DNA of 64,000 nt, taken from the NCBI GenBank assembly GCA_934167495.1, contig CAKPKP010000002.1, positions 62,001 to 126,000 on the forward strand, given 5' to 3'. This document shows, one piece after another, positions 42,561 through 52,701 of this stretch. Each line of letters opens with the position of its first letter. Positions within the stretch are counted from its first letter, which is position 1. A model generated the notes under the pieces. It had not been told where the DNA came from and searched no databases. It worked only from the letters and a program-made list of their open reading frames with translations. Source of the DNA: an uncultured Clostridia bacterium (lineage in GTDB: Bacteria; Bacillota; Clostridia; TANB77; CAG-508). The position numbers were made by a program, and so were the translations under genes.

Positions 42561-43310
42561 CTAATTATTATTAAAACGGCTAAATAAATATTCTCTGCAC
42601 TTTTCTTCTAATGAATCATTTAATTTTTCAAGTTCAATATTCTTATTATATTTTCTTTCTAATGCATGTTTTATTATATAATCTGCTATTTTAGGATTTT
42701 TTGAAAGTAATGGACCATGTAAATATGTACATATTACATTTGGTAGCATAAAACCTTCTTCACTACTTCCAAATTTATTCCCATTTCCTAACTCTACTAT
42801 TCCAAATGTAGAACTTACATTTGATGTTTGTCCTCCATGATTTTCAAATCCTATAACTTTATATGGTTCATTTTCAATATTTGCCTCTATTATTATGTTT
42901 CCTATACATCTTTTTGTTTTATCTTGTGATGCTTCTGTATAATAATCAAATATTTCAAGTCCTGGTATTATTTCTCCGTTTGCATCTTTGTAATATTTTC
43001 CGAATAATTGATATCCACCGCAAATTAATAGAAAGAATACCCCTTCATCAACAGCTTTTTTTATACTATTTTTGTTTTCCATTAAATCAGACATTATTGC
43101 TTGTTGCTCATTATCTGCTCCTCCACCTAGGAAAACAAAATCATAATCTGAAAATTCTGGCTTTTCGTTTCCAATAGAATATCTATCTATTATACATTTT
43201 ATCCCTCTTTGCTCTAATCTATATTTTAAAACTTTAATGTTTCCTATATCTCCATATAAATCCAATATATCTGGATATAAATATAATATTTTAAATTCCA
43301 TATTACACAT
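42561..43310 (-). CDS. gatD: Lipid II isoglutaminyl synthase, glutaminase subunit GatD
   Basis: GatD is the class I-type glutamine amidotransferase subunit that supplies ammonia to MurT for amidating D-Glu of lipid II. The 249 residues show FVFLGGGADNEQQ, the nucleophile Cys in FLLICGGYQLFGKYY near 97, GFENHGGQT and the His-containing CTYLHGPLLSKNP near 210. The start ATG (43310) overlaps the murT stop by eight bases with AAGGAAG upstream, so the two subunits are coupled. Length is normal. Confidence 0.93.
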   Translation of the reverse strand: MCNMEFKILYLYPDILDLYGDIGNIKVLKYRLEQRGIKCIIDRYSIGNEKPEFSDYDFVFLGGGADNEQQAIMSDLMENKNSIKKAVDEGVFFLLICGGYQLFGKYYKDANGEIIPGLEIFDYYTEASQDKTKRCIGNIIIEANIENEPYKVIGFENHGGQTSNVSSTFGIVELGNGNKFGSSEEGFMLPNVICTYLHGPLLSKNPKIADYIIKHALERKYNKNIELEKLNDSLEEKCREYLFSRFNNN

Positions 43311-44649
43311 TACTTCCTTCTCTATGTTTTTTAAACTCTAATAATTTATTTCTAGTTTCTTGCACTGCTGTATAATTTGTTATAATGTATTTTTTGCCTT
43401 GATTTTTAAATAAGCTTTCTATTGCATCTTCTATTTTTTCATATACTTCTATATTACTTTCATCAAATCCGCTATATTTAATTCTTATTGCCATATCATA
43501 TGGCCTTGTCCCACTTACTACTACTCTTTTAACATTTTTCAAAGATTCAAAGTTTATATCCCATATCCATGATACATCTCTTCCGTCTGGTTCATTATCG
43601 TTTAAAACTACCATTAATTCTTTTGGTTCTTCATCTTCATTTAACAATCTTATTAATACGTTTATACCTGTTGGATTTTTTCCTAAATTTAATTCACATG
43701 GTGAATTATTTATATCTATATGTTCAAGTCTTCCATTTCCTAAATCAAAATTTTTAATTGCCTTTACTATGTTTTCTGTTTTTATATCATATAATTTTCC
43801 TATTGAAATTACAGCTGCTGAATTATAAATATAGTAAATGCTGTTATGTTTTACTTCATATGATATATTGTTTTCTGTAAATGTTCTTGTATCTAAATCT
43901 ACATCTTTTATTTTTACATATAATTCATTTTTTCCATATCCACAATTTTTACATTCAAATTTTCCAATATGTGAATATTGATAATATTCATATACTATTC
44001 TTTCTTTACATATTGGGCAGAATTTTCCTTCTCCTGCTTCGCATAATTCTTCTGTTGCATTTTTGTATTTATCTACACTATAATAATATATATTTTTATT
44101 TTCTTTATTAGCTAAGCCTAATCTTGATACATTTGGATCATCATTATTTAAAATTACATTTCCAGCAAAACTAGATAAGAATTTTGTGATTTTTTGTATT
44201 AGTGTTTCCATTTCTCCTGCTCTATCTAACTGGTCTCTAAAGAAGTCTAAAACAACTAAAGTATCTAATTTTATTTTACTAAAAACTATTGGAACATAAT
44301 GTTCATCTACTTCTAATGTTATATAATCTGCCTTTACTTTTCCTGTTAATGTCGAATTTTGAATAAGTGTTGTTAGTATTCCTGTTGTCATGTTATTTCC
44401 ATCTTTGTTGCTTACTACTCTTTTTCCGTCTGTTTCAAATAAAAAATTTATAAAATTATTTGTAGTTGTTTTTCCGTTTGTTCCTGTAACAGCTATAACT
44501 GGACAATTAATTTTTAGTCTTTCTAATATATTTTTATTCATTTTTAGTGCTATAATACCTGGATAATTTCCTGCCTTTTTTCCTAGAAGCTTAAGCATTA
44601 CTGAAGCTATTTTTACTGTAATAATAGTTAAAATATCCCATATTTTCAT
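43303..44649 (-). CDS. murT: Lipid II isoglutaminyl synthase, Mur-ligase subunit MurT
   Basis: MurT activates the alpha-carboxylate of D-Glu in lipid II for amidation by GatD-derived ammonia, needed for efficient cross-linking. It has the Mur-ligase P-loop VTGTNGKTTTNNF near 58, VTLEVDE, and a Cys4 zinc ribbon (CPICKERIVY...CKNCGYG) inserted in the central domain, as in known MurT. The C-terminal DUF1727 has LNDNEPDGRDVSWIWD. I choose ATG 44649 (AGAGG upstream), giving 448 residues; the ATG at 44694 has no site. Confidence 0.94.
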   Translation of the reverse strand: MKIWDILTIITVKIASVMLKLLGKKAGNYPGIIALKMNKNILERLKINCPVIAVTGTNGKTTTNNFINFLFETDGKRVVSNKDGNNMTTGILTTLIQNSTLTGKVKADYITLEVDEHYVPIVFSKIKLDTLVVLDFFRDQLDRAGEMETLIQKITKFLSSFAGNVILNNDDPNVSRLGLANKENKNIYYYSVDKYKNATEELCEAGEGKFCPICKERIVYEYYQYSHIGKFECKNCGYGKNELYVKIKDVDLDTRTFTENNISYEVKHNSIYYIYNSAAVISIGKLYDIKTENIVKAIKNFDLGNGRLEHIDINNSPCELNLGKNPTGINVLIRLLNEDEEPKELMVVLNDNEPDGRDVSWIWDINFESLKNVKRVVVSGTRPYDMAIRIKYSGFDESNIEVYEKIEDAIESLFKNQGKKYIITNYTAVQETRNKLLEFKKHREGSNV

Positions 44650-44732
44650 TTGTTTGCCTCTTTTCTCTCTAATTTTTATACACACATTATACATTATTTT
44701 TAGAATGTTGTCTATTTTTATTCTTATAATGT

Positions 44733-44772
44733 AAAAAAAATCTTAGATACTTTTAAATACCTAAGATTTTTA
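44733..44772 (-). terminator. Rho-independent terminator of htpG
   Basis: AAAATCTTAG and CTAAGATTTT arms with a TATTTAAAAGTAT-type loop, followed by TTTTT on the minus strand, 22 bases after the htpG stop. Confidence 0.85.
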
Positions 44773-44794
44773 CTTTTTATTTAATTAATTATTT

Positions 44795-46681
44795 CTATTT
44801 TGAAATTAAGTTACATACTAAATTACTTATTTCTGTTGGATTTTCTATTGCTAATCCTTCTATTAATCTTGCTTGTGAGTATAATATTTTTGTATAATCT
44901 TTTAATTGTTCTTTATCTGTATTGTATAATTCTTTTAATTTTGCAACTATTGGATGGTCTTTATTTATTTCTAATACTGTTTGAGCTTTTACTTGTTCTT
45001 TGTTTCCATACTGACTGTTTATTGTTTTTTCCATTTCTATTGAAAGAGCTCCTTCACTTGTTAAACATACTGGATGATTTGATAATCTGCATGTAAATCT
45101 TACTTCTTGAACTTCGTTTGATATAGCTTCTTTCATAAATTTTAACATTTCTTTGTTATCATCATTTTCTTTTTTCAATGCTTCTTTTTCTTCTTCTGTT
45201 CCTATATCTATATTATCTGCACAAACATTTACAAATTTTTTATTGTTATATTGCATTATAACTTGTAATACAAATTCATCTACAGATTCTGTTAAATATA
45301 AAATTTCATATCCTTTATCTTTTATTGCTTGAGCTTGTGGTAATCCTTTTATTTTATCTATAGTTTCACCAGAAGCATAATATATTGAATCTTGGTTTTC
45401 TAACATTCTTTCTGTATATTCTTTTAATGTTGTCATTTTTTCTGTTTTTGATGAATAAAACAATAATAAATCTTGTAATTTTTCTTTGTTTATTCCATAA
45501 TCTCCATATGTTCCATATTTTAGTTGAGTTCCATATATATTAAAGAATTTTTCATATTCTTCTCTATTTTCTGTTAGCATTTTTTCAAGTTCAGATTTTA
45601 TTTTGTTTTCTATATTTTTTGCTATTACTCTTAATTGTCTATCATGTTGTAACATTTCTCTTGAAATGTTTAAAGATAAATCTGGACTATCAACTAATCC
45701 TTTTACAAATCCAAAATAATCTGGTAATAAATCTGCACATTTTTCCATTATTAATACGCCATTAGAATATAATTGTAAACCTTTTTCATAATCTTTAGTA
45801 TAATAATCAAATGGCAAATGTGCTGGAATGTAAAGAATTGCATTGTAACTATATTGTCCTTCTACTGATGTATGAATTGTTTTTAATGGTGCTTCATAAT
45901 CATTGAATTTATTCATATAAAAACTATCATATTCTTCTTTAGTTACTTTTGTTTTATTTTTCTTCCAAATTGGAATCATACTATTTAAAGTTTCTATTTC
46001 TTTTACTTTTTCATATTCGTTTTCAGTTCCTTCTTTTTTATGATTATGCTCTACTTCCATTTTTATTGGATATCTTATATAGTCTGAATATTTTTTTACT
46101 AATTCCTTAATATTATATTCATCTAAAAATTCACTATATTTTTCATCTTCTGTATCTTCTTTTATATGTAATATTATTTTTGTTCCTACATCTAATTTAT
46201 CGCATGGTTCAATAGTATAACCATCTGCTCCATTTGATTCCCATTTATGTGCTTTTTCTTCATTCATTGATTTACTTTCAACAGTTACTTTATCACTTAC
46301 CATAAATGCTGAATAAAAACCAACACCAAATTGTCCTATTATATCTATATTTTCCTTTTTCTCATTTTCTTGTTTAAATGCTAAAGAACCACTTTTAGCT
46401 ATTGTTCCTAAGTTAGTTTCTAATTCGTTTTCTGTCATGCCACATCCATTATCTGAAATAATTAGATTTCTATTTTCTTTATCTATTTCTATTTTTATAG
46501 CTAAATCTGAGTAATCTACTTTTACATTTTTGTCTGTTAATGAACGATAGTACAATTTATCGATTGCATCACTACCATTTGAAATTAACTCCCTTAAAAA
46601 TATTTCTTTATTTGTGTATATTGAATTTATCATTAAATCTAATAATCTTTTAGATTCTGCTTTAAACTCTTTCTTTTGCAT
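44795..46681 (-). CDS. htpG: Molecular chaperone HtpG (Hsp90)
   Basis: ATP-dependent cytoplasmic chaperone. The 628 residues contain the GHKL ATPase motifs (ISNGSDAIDKLYYR, ISDNGCGMTENEL, GQFGVGFYSAFMVSDKV), the middle domain (IWKKNKTKVT..., RGVVDSPDLSLNISREMLQ-like) and the C-terminal dimerisation domain. I use ATG 46681 with AAGGAG eight to nine bases upstream rather than GTG 46690, which overlaps that site. The promoter overlaps a CIRCE-like operator, so HrcA control is likely. Confidence 0.96.
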   Translation of the reverse strand: MQKKEFKAESKRLLDLMINSIYTNKEIFLRELISNGSDAIDKLYYRSLTDKNVKVDYSDLAIKIEIDKENRNLIISDNGCGMTENELETNLGTIAKSGSLAFKQENEKKENIDIIGQFGVGFYSAFMVSDKVTVESKSMNEEKAHKWESNGADGYTIEPCDKLDVGTKIILHIKEDTEDEKYSEFLDEYNIKELVKKYSDYIRYPIKMEVEHNHKKEGTENEYEKVKEIETLNSMIPIWKKNKTKVTKEEYDSFYMNKFNDYEAPLKTIHTSVEGQYSYNAILYIPAHLPFDYYTKDYEKGLQLYSNGVLIMEKCADLLPDYFGFVKGLVDSPDLSLNISREMLQHDRQLRVIAKNIENKIKSELEKMLTENREEYEKFFNIYGTQLKYGTYGDYGINKEKLQDLLLFYSSKTEKMTTLKEYTERMLENQDSIYYASGETIDKIKGLPQAQAIKDKGYEILYLTESVDEFVLQVIMQYNNKKFVNVCADNIDIGTEEEKEALKKENDDNKEMLKFMKEAISNEVQEVRFTCRLSNHPVCLTSEGALSIEMEKTINSQYGNKEQVKAQTVLEINKDHPIVAKLKELYNTDKEQLKDYTKILYSQARLIEGLAIENPTEISNLVCNLISK

Positions 46682-46726
46682 TAAAACCACTCCTTTTATT
46701 TGATTAATTTTGTTTCATCTTGGATT

Positions 46727-46755
46727 ATTTTAGCACTTTGTTTTAGCAGTGTCAA
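46727..46755 (-). promoter_or_regulatory. Sigma-A promoter of htpG
   Basis: TTGACA and TAAAAT separated by exactly 17 bases on the minus strand, ending 46 bases before the htpG ATG. The -35 box lies in the CIRCE spacer/arm, and a third CIRCE half-site sits on the spacer end/-10 region. Confidence 0.85.
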
Positions 46756-46769
46756 TATAAGAGTGCTAG
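46730..46769. promoter_or_regulatory. CIRCE-like HrcA operator with an extra half-site
   Basis: On the minus strand CTAGCACTC, nine bases, CACTGCTAA (46743-46769) matches the CIRCE consensus TTAGCACTC-N9-GAGTGCTAA at 15 of 18 arm positions. Thirteen bases on, AAGTGCTAA (46730-46738) repeats the right half. Both overlap the htpG promoter. HrcA repression is inferred from the known role of CIRCE. Confidence 0.75.
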
Positions 46770-46816
46770 TTTTCATAAAAAATTCACATTGCCTATTCAA
46801 AAGATAACAAACCACA

Positions 46817-46836
46817 GGTAGCCCACGTGGATTACC
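46817..46836. repeat. Palindrome GGTAgcCCACGTGGatTACC
   Basis: A 20-base element with an 8-bp perfect core CCACGTGG and matching GGTA/TACC ends, followed by CTTGAAGTT. Together with the hairpin after cysS it shares the string AACTTCAAGGGTA on the minus strand. Possibly a small dispersed repeat. Confidence 0.35.
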
Positions 46837-46844
46837 CTTGAAGT

Positions 46845-46881
46845 TAAAAAAAGAAATATAGCTTTATAAACTATATTTCTT
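46845..46881 (-). terminator. Rho-independent terminator after the CDP-alcohol transferase gene
   Basis: AAGAAATATAG and CTATATTTCTT arms with a nine-base loop followed by TTTTTAA on the minus strand, directly after the stop at 46882. Confidence 0.8.
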
Positions 46882-47511
46882 TTAGGTGACTCTATGCTTT
46901 AAACTGATTTTCCGAATTTCATTCATGCTTAAATAATAATTTGTATCAAACAAAATAAACTTTAAGTCATGAGCATTATTTATTTTTTGATGCTTCTTTA
47001 AATTGTTATTCTTAGAAATTAGCATCCTCATATATCCTAATATTGTGAATATCTGTGCTATTATTGTGATTAGTATACTAATATAAACTAGTCCTATTTT
47101 TACTATATTAAAATAATTCATGTATCCAAATACTATCGTTATTGATAATAGCCACATTTTAAATTTTCCTACTAAACTTGATTTTATATTTTTTCCTATT
47201 GCTACACCATATATACTTATAATTGCTATAAATATTTCTAAAATCAAAACTATTGAAAGCATTTTCATTCTGCTTACAAGTAATATCATTAATATTATAC
47301 TTAAACCTTTATCTGCTATTGTGTCCATCATACTACCATACAATGTTTGTACATTAAACTTTCGTGCTAAAAATCCATCTATTGAATCTGTTAAAAATAA
47401 AATTATTATATTAATTAAAAAAGCTCTATTTGATATTTTTTGCTCTAATAATGGTAATATTAGTGTATATAAAAATCTAAATGTTGTTATTAAATTAACA
47501 AATATCTTCAT
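46882..47511 (-). CDS. CDP-alcohol phosphatidyltransferase family protein
   Basis: An integral membrane enzyme that joins a CDP-lipid (or CDP-alcohol) with an alcohol. The signature is intact: DSIDGFLARKF, then G and two Asp in LYGSMMDTIADK. The 209 residues hold about six membrane helices and a basic C-terminal tail. It is a second family member besides pgsA (3.6 kb) and lacks the NLANKLT start of PgsA; it could make phosphatidylglycerol phosphate, cardiolipin or another polar lipid. The acceptor cannot be read from sequence. Stands alone between mntP and htpG. Confidence 0.85.
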   Translation of the reverse strand: MKIFVNLITTFRFLYTLILPLLEQKISNRAFLINIIILFLTDSIDGFLARKFNVQTLYGSMMDTIADKGLSIILMILLVSRMKMLSIVLILEIFIAIISIYGVAIGKNIKSSLVGKFKMWLLSITIVFGYMNYFNIVKIGLVYISILITIIAQIFTILGYMRMLISKNNNLKKHQKINNAHDLKFILFDTNYYLSMNEIRKISLKHRVT

Positions 47512-47578
47512 ATTCTTTTCCTTTTTCTTTATTCTTCTTATATAATATATTCTTTTTTATTATATTGCAATATATATT

Positions 47579-48145
47579 TTAAAAATTTATTATATTTAAA
47601 TGCTCTAATAATATTTTTATTCCTAATAATATTAATATTGTTCCGCCCAGAATCTCAGCTTTACTACCATATTTATTGCCAAATCTATTTCCAATTTTAG
47701 TACCAATCATAGATAAAACAAAAGTAATAATTCCTATTAGAGCAACTGCTAAAACAATATTTACATTTAAAAATGCAAATGTTATTCCTATAGCTAAAGC
47801 ATCTATGCTTGTTGCAATAGCAAGAACTATCATTGTTTTAAAACTTACATCATCATTTTCTGAATCTGAGCAATCATCAAAAGATTCCTTTATCATTTTT
47901 AATCCTAAAACACTCAAAAGTATGACTGCTATCCAATGATCAATGCTTGTTACAACTGATTCAAAACTTATTCCAAGTAAATATCCTATAAGTGGCATTA
48001 AAGCTTGGAATCCTCCAAAATATAAAGCAATTATAAATGCTTTTTTCCAATTCATTTTATTCATAGATATTCCTTTGCATATAGATACTGCAAAAGCATC
48101 CATTGCTAAACCTATGCTAATTAAAATAATTTCAACTATTCCCAT
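47579..48145 (-). CDS. mntP: Manganese efflux pump MntP
   Basis: A small six-helix exporter that removes excess Mn2+. The 188 residues have the family start (IGLAMDAFAVSICKGISM) and the second repeat (ATSIDALAIGITFAFL), with the conserved membrane Asp residues in both. Length is normal. It begins 34 bases after the histidine kinase stop, so it may be read from the kinase operon. This leaves no space for the yybP-ykoY manganese riboswitch common at such genes. Confidence 0.93.
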   Translation of the reverse strand: MGIVEIILISIGLAMDAFAVSICKGISMNKMNWKKAFIIALYFGGFQALMPLIGYLLGISFESVVTSIDHWIAVILLSVLGLKMIKESFDDCSDSENDDVSFKTMIVLAIATSIDALAIGITFAFLNVNIVLAVALIGIITFVLSMIGTKIGNRFGNKYGSKAEILGGTILILLGIKILLEHLNIINF

Positions 48146-48179
48146 TTATACATTTCACCTATCTCATTTTATTTAGTTT

Positions 48180-49394
48180 TCATTCAATATATTCTATTTT
48201 AAATGTAGTTCCTTTATTTAATTCAGAATCTACTTTAATAAATCCATTATTACTTTCTATTATTGATTTTGCCAAAGATAATCCTATACCTATACTATCG
48301 CTCGATGCATTTTTACATTTATAGAACCTCTTAAAAATATATGGTAATTCTTTACTATCTATCCCTTCACCATAATCTTTAATAATTATTTCTGAATAAA
48401 CTTTATTTTTTCCATATGTTATGTCTATTTTAGAATTTTCTTTTGAATGTTCTACACAATTTTTTAATATATTTGTTAACGCTTCAACTTGCCACTTTTT
48501 GTCACATATTATTTTACTTTCAGGGTTTCCCTTCACATTAATTTGAATATTCTTTAAGTCGCATAATACCGATACTTTTTTTACAGTTTCATCAACAATT
48601 TCTTTCAGTGAAACTTCACTTTTTATAAAATTTATAGAATTACTATCAAATTTAGATAATTTAAGCAATGTTTCTACTAAAAATCTAATATTAGTTATTT
48701 CTTTTTTTATCTCTTTAATAAAATCATTTCGTACACTCTCATCCATGTTATCATTCTCTAGAATATTGTCTAACATGATTATAATTGAAGTAAGTGGCGT
48801 TTTTAATTGATGTGATATATCTGATAAAGAATCTTTTAATTTTAGTTTATCATTTGCAGAATTCTCTGCCGCTTCTTTAAGCATTACTGTTGTTTTGTAT
48901 ATTTCATTTTTTAATATAGACAATTCATCTTCTGTATTATCTTCAATATCTAATGAGTAATTTTTTCTATTAATTTGCTCAATATAATTAGTAATTTCTT
49001 TCAACTTCTTGTCCTTATTATAATTATATTTCAAAAATATAGCTATTAATAAAGAAGCATAAAACATACCTATTATAAAATTTAATATAATATACTTATT
49101 AAAATATTTATCATTTTTAAGTATTATTGAATCATTGTTTAAATCTATACCATATTCCTCTAGCACAGTTAAATCATCTGAATCTTCAACATTGATTATT
49201 TTTATTAGCTCATTCTTTTCTATGTTTGGATAATCTTTAGTTATTTTAACTACAATGCTATTTATTTTTGAATTATAATTTAATGTATATGTTTTGTATT
49301 CATAATAATATAATAATGCATTTATTAAAGAAAAAACTATTACAATAACAATACTAATAATTAAAAATTTTTTTAATACTATCTTATTTTTCAT
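48180..49394 (-). CDS. Two-component sensor histidine kinase
   Basis: A membrane kinase of 404 residues: TM helix at about 8-30, an extracytoplasmic sensor loop of about 75 residues, TM helix at about 103-123, a short HAMP-like region, then HisKA with the phosphoacceptor in DISHQLKTPLTS near 207. The HATPase domain has N box LTNILKNCVEHS, G1 DYGEGIDSKE and G2 GIGLSLAKSI. The start overlaps the end of the response regulator gene, so they form a pair. The neighbouring ABC genes suggest it controls an exporter against envelope-active compounds. Confidence 0.95.
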   Translation of the reverse strand: MKNKIVLKKFLIISIVIVIVFSLINALLYYYEYKTYTLNYNSKINSIVVKITKDYPNIEKNELIKIINVEDSDDLTVLEEYGIDLNNDSIILKNDKYFNKYIILNFIIGMFYASLLIAIFLKYNYNKDKKLKEITNYIEQINRKNYSLDIEDNTEDELSILKNEIYKTTVMLKEAAENSANDKLKLKDSLSDISHQLKTPLTSIIIMLDNILENDNMDESVRNDFIKEIKKEITNIRFLVETLLKLSKFDSNSINFIKSEVSLKEIVDETVKKVSVLCDLKNIQINVKGNPESKIICDKKWQVEALTNILKNCVEHSKENSKIDITYGKNKVYSEIIIKDYGEGIDSKELPYIFKRFYKCKNASSDSIGIGLSLAKSIIESNNGFIKVDSELNKGTTFKIEYIE

Positions 49395-50037
49395 CTATTC
49401 TATATCCTATTCCTTTAATAGTAATTATAATATCTGTTTTTATTTTTTCTCTTATTCTTTTTAAATAAACAGTTATAGTATTATCATTTACATCATTTCC
49501 TGTCCAATCCCAAATTCTTTCAATAATTTCATCTCTAGTAACTACTTTATTTAAATTTTGAAATAATAAATGCAATATTTTTAATTCTAAAGATGTTAGT
49601 TCAATTTTTTCATCCATTCTATATACAACCATTTTGTTCATATCGAATGTTATGTTATCAACTTTTATAAGTGCATTTTTTTGACTATTTGCAAAAATTT
49701 TGTTTATTCTTGCAAATAATTCTTTTGTTCCAAAAGGCTTAGTTATATATTCTTGAGCACCAAGCTCTAATCCTTTTACTATATCATCTTCATCATCTTT
49801 AGCAGTTAAAAATATAGTTGGAATTTCCAACTTTTTTATTACTTCTTTATATAAGTCAAATCCATTGCCATCTGGAAGAGAAACATCTAAAATTACCAAT
49901 TCTATATTTTCTTCCTTTAAAAATTTTTTTGCAATTTTCACATTAGTTGAATGAAAAACTTTATATTTTTTCTGCTCAAAAGAATATTTAAGTCCTTTTG
50001 CAATAGATTCATTATCTTCTACTAACAAAATTTGCAT
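49384..50037 (-). CDS. OmpR-family response regulator
   Basis: A 217-residue DNA-binding regulator. The receiver has the acidic pair EDNES, phosphoacceptor Asp in LVILDVSLPDGNG near 51, Thr in FLTAKDDED and Lys in ITKPFGTKEL. The winged-helix output domain (about 125-217) has LTSLELKILHLLFQN, RDEIIERIWDW and NTITVYLKRIREKI. Likely phosphorylated by the adjacent kinase. The ATG has AAGAGGAGAAGAAA. Confidence 0.95.
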   Translation of the reverse strand: MQILLVEDNESIAKGLKYSFEQKKYKVFHSTNVKIAKKFLKEENIELVILDVSLPDGNGFDLYKEVIKKLEIPTIFLTAKDDEDDIVKGLELGAQEYITKPFGTKELFARINKIFANSQKNALIKVDNITFDMNKMVVYRMDEKIELTSLELKILHLLFQNLNKVVTRDEIIERIWDWTGNDVNDNTITVYLKRIREKIKTDIIITIKGIGYRIDEK

Positions 50038-50078
50038 TTTCTTCTCCTCTTGAAAAGATTTAGTATATATTATACATT

Positions 50079-50107
50079 AAAATAGGAGACTTTTCTAGTC
50101 CCCTATA
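50079..50107 (-). terminator. Terminator-like hairpin after the ABC permease
   Basis: ATAGGGGACT and AGTCTCCTAT arms (one G-T pair) with a short loop, followed by TTTAA, about 18 bases after the permease stop. Together with the space to 50037 it separates the ABC genes from the regulator/kinase genes. Confidence 0.6.
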
Positions 50108-50124
50108 TAAATTATAGCTTCATA

Positions 50125-52699
50125 CTAAATATTTTCATTTCTAATTGTATCTATAGTATTTTGTTTATTAATTTTATTAATTGAATATTTCATTATAATA
50201 AATACTAATATAAATACAAATATAATTGAAATTATAATTGCTTTTATTGGTATATAAATACCTGCATCTAATCTTATTGAAAAAGCTTTATACATTGCAT
50301 AGGTTCCTATTAATCCTAATATAATACCGTATATTAAAGATTTTGTACTATAAAATATAGTCTCTAAATTAATCATTCTATTAAATTCTTTTTTAGTCAT
50401 ACCTATACTTTTAAGCATTGCAAATTCTTTCTGCCTAAGTTCCATATTTGAAGTTATAGTATTAAATATATTAGTTACACCTATTAATGTAATAACTGTT
50501 ATAAACCCATATAAAAATATTTGTATTACTAAATTCATTCCATTATTTTCTTTTTGAATTTCTTCTAAATTTGCAACATATATAGAACTATCTATATTTC
50601 TTATTTGTTTTACAGTTTCTTCAGGATTATTAGATTGTATTGTAATTTTATACTTATATAAATCTATTTCCTTCCATTCATTTAAATTTAATACTAAAAT
50701 TCCGCCATCGTAATAATTGTTTTCCAATCCTTCTGGTGCAATATCTGTAACTTTTCCTAATTTTACTTTCATTTCTTTTTCATCATATTCACCTGTAATT
50801 ATATCATTGATTGAATAGTTATACACTCTGACCTTTTTTGTATTATTGGAATCATAATCAAAATAAACATAATTATCACATAATATACCATCTGATTTTA
50901 TATCCTCATATTTAGCTCCTATTTTATCAGCATATTTTTTAAAATCTTTATCATCTAATCCTATTATTGTAATTCCAGAGTATTTTTCGCCATTTGTAAT
51001 ATATTCTTTATTTTCTTCATCATAATATCCATCATCTGGTAAATCTTCTTTTGGAATTCCAACTACTTTAGTTAAATCTTTTATTTTCAAAGAATTAGTT
51101 GACATATAAAGTATATTATAATCATCAACATTCTCTAATGATACTATTTTTTCTACTTCTTCATCTGATACTTCTTCCAATCTTGAATAAGAAATTTCAA
51201 TATTATAATCACGTGGTGTATAATAACTCTCTTTCATATTTAAAGCATTTTCAAGGAAACTGTTCATTGTAATAAATATAAATATACTAACAGTTATTGA
51301 TATTACAGTTGTTCTGTATTTTTTCTTACTTCTTTTTAAATTTTTATATGCTAATTCTCCTCCTGTTTTAAATAACTTTGAAATTAAAGCAGGAACCTTC
51401 AATTTTGTACTTTTTATTTTTATTTCATTTGAACTTCTTAACCCATCTATTGGATTAACTTTGCTGGCTTTTCTTGCTGATGAAATTGCTGATAAATATA
51501 TTGTAACAAATCCTAATACTGCTGATAAAATTGCTGGCACAGGTGTTATACAAAATATCATTCCTTCAACATAAGTTAATAAATATTCACCTATCAAGGC
51601 ATTTACTATTTTTAGTAAAACAAACACTGCAAAATATCCAGAAATTATTCCTAGTGGTATACCTATTATTCCTAATATAAAAGCTTCTATTATTACACTT
51701 TTTCTTATTTGCTTTTTAGTTGCTCCAATACTTGATAGCATACTATACATTTTTACTTTTTCTGTTGTTGATATTGCAAAAGAATTTCTTATACAGAATA
51801 CACTTGTAAATATTATTATAAATATTACTACTCCAATTACAGAATATAGCATTTTAACAGTTATATCACTAAAAGCAAAAACTTCCCATCTTAGTAATTC
51901 TGTATTTATACTATAATTGTCGTATTTAACTTGCTCTTTATTTTGTTCTATTTTATTGTAATCATTACCTCCTAATAAATTTGGTATTGAAATTTTATAT
52001 TCTGATGGATTTTTTAAACTTATATATATGTCTTTTTCACCTTTGTTCATATTTGTTGTTATCACTGTGTATGCTGGTGCAGAATAAGGCTCAAAATGAT
52101 AATTTGGTCTTTCTATAATTCCAACAATTTTAAATGTATACTCTGTTGTATTTTCTATTTTTTCATCTTCTGAATTATATGAATTATATATATCTAGTGA
52201 ATATCCGTCTAAAGTTTTTCTTTCACCTACATTTAGAGTTATAACATCACCAATTTTATATTTCACTTTAGCATTTGAAATTATTGCATCACTAATAAGT
52301 ATTTCATCACTATTTGTCGGAAACTTACCATCTTTCAATTTTAATTTCATATTATTAAAAGCTTCATTATCCATTGAATAAAGTTGAACATATGGTTTGT
52401 ATTCATTTTCACTTCCAACTAAATTTGCATAGCCTTCTCTTTCTATTGTAATTATATCTTTTACATTTCTATTATTTTCTATTCTTTCTAAATCGTTATC
52501 TGTTATATTAGAAATTTCTAAATGATAATACCCATATTCATTTATAGCATTTTCTACTAATGTCTTTTGAAAACTTGTTCCGCATACTTGCTACTGCACA
52601 AATTAAAGCAACAGATAAAATTATTCCAATAATAGTACTTATTGTTCTTTTTTTATTTAATTTTAAACTTTTTATAGATAATTGTCTTAGAATTTCCAT
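50125..52699 (-). pseudogene. FtsX-type ABC permease gene interrupted by a frameshift
   Basis: The start ATG is at 52699, right after the ATPase stop, with AGGAGG. The first 40 codons (MEILRQLSIKSLKLNKKR..., then a TM helix ending CAVASM) read in one frame and stop at 52538. From about 52580 a different frame continues (GTSFQKTLVENAINEYGYYHLE...) into the long frame ending at 50125. Removing one base near the GCGGAAC at 52577-52583 restores one protein of about 855 residues with a double FtsX architecture: N-terminal ectodomain, three TM, long ectodomain (CDNYVYFDYDS region), then three or four TM. A one-base error or a real mutation fits equally. Without the first helix the transporter would be inactive. 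Confidence 0.8.
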
Positions 52700-52701
52700 A
52701 T

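Noticed and set aside
48146..48180. A manganese (yybP-ykoY) riboswitch before mntP
   Set aside because: The gap to the kinase gene is about 34 bases, too short for the aptamer.
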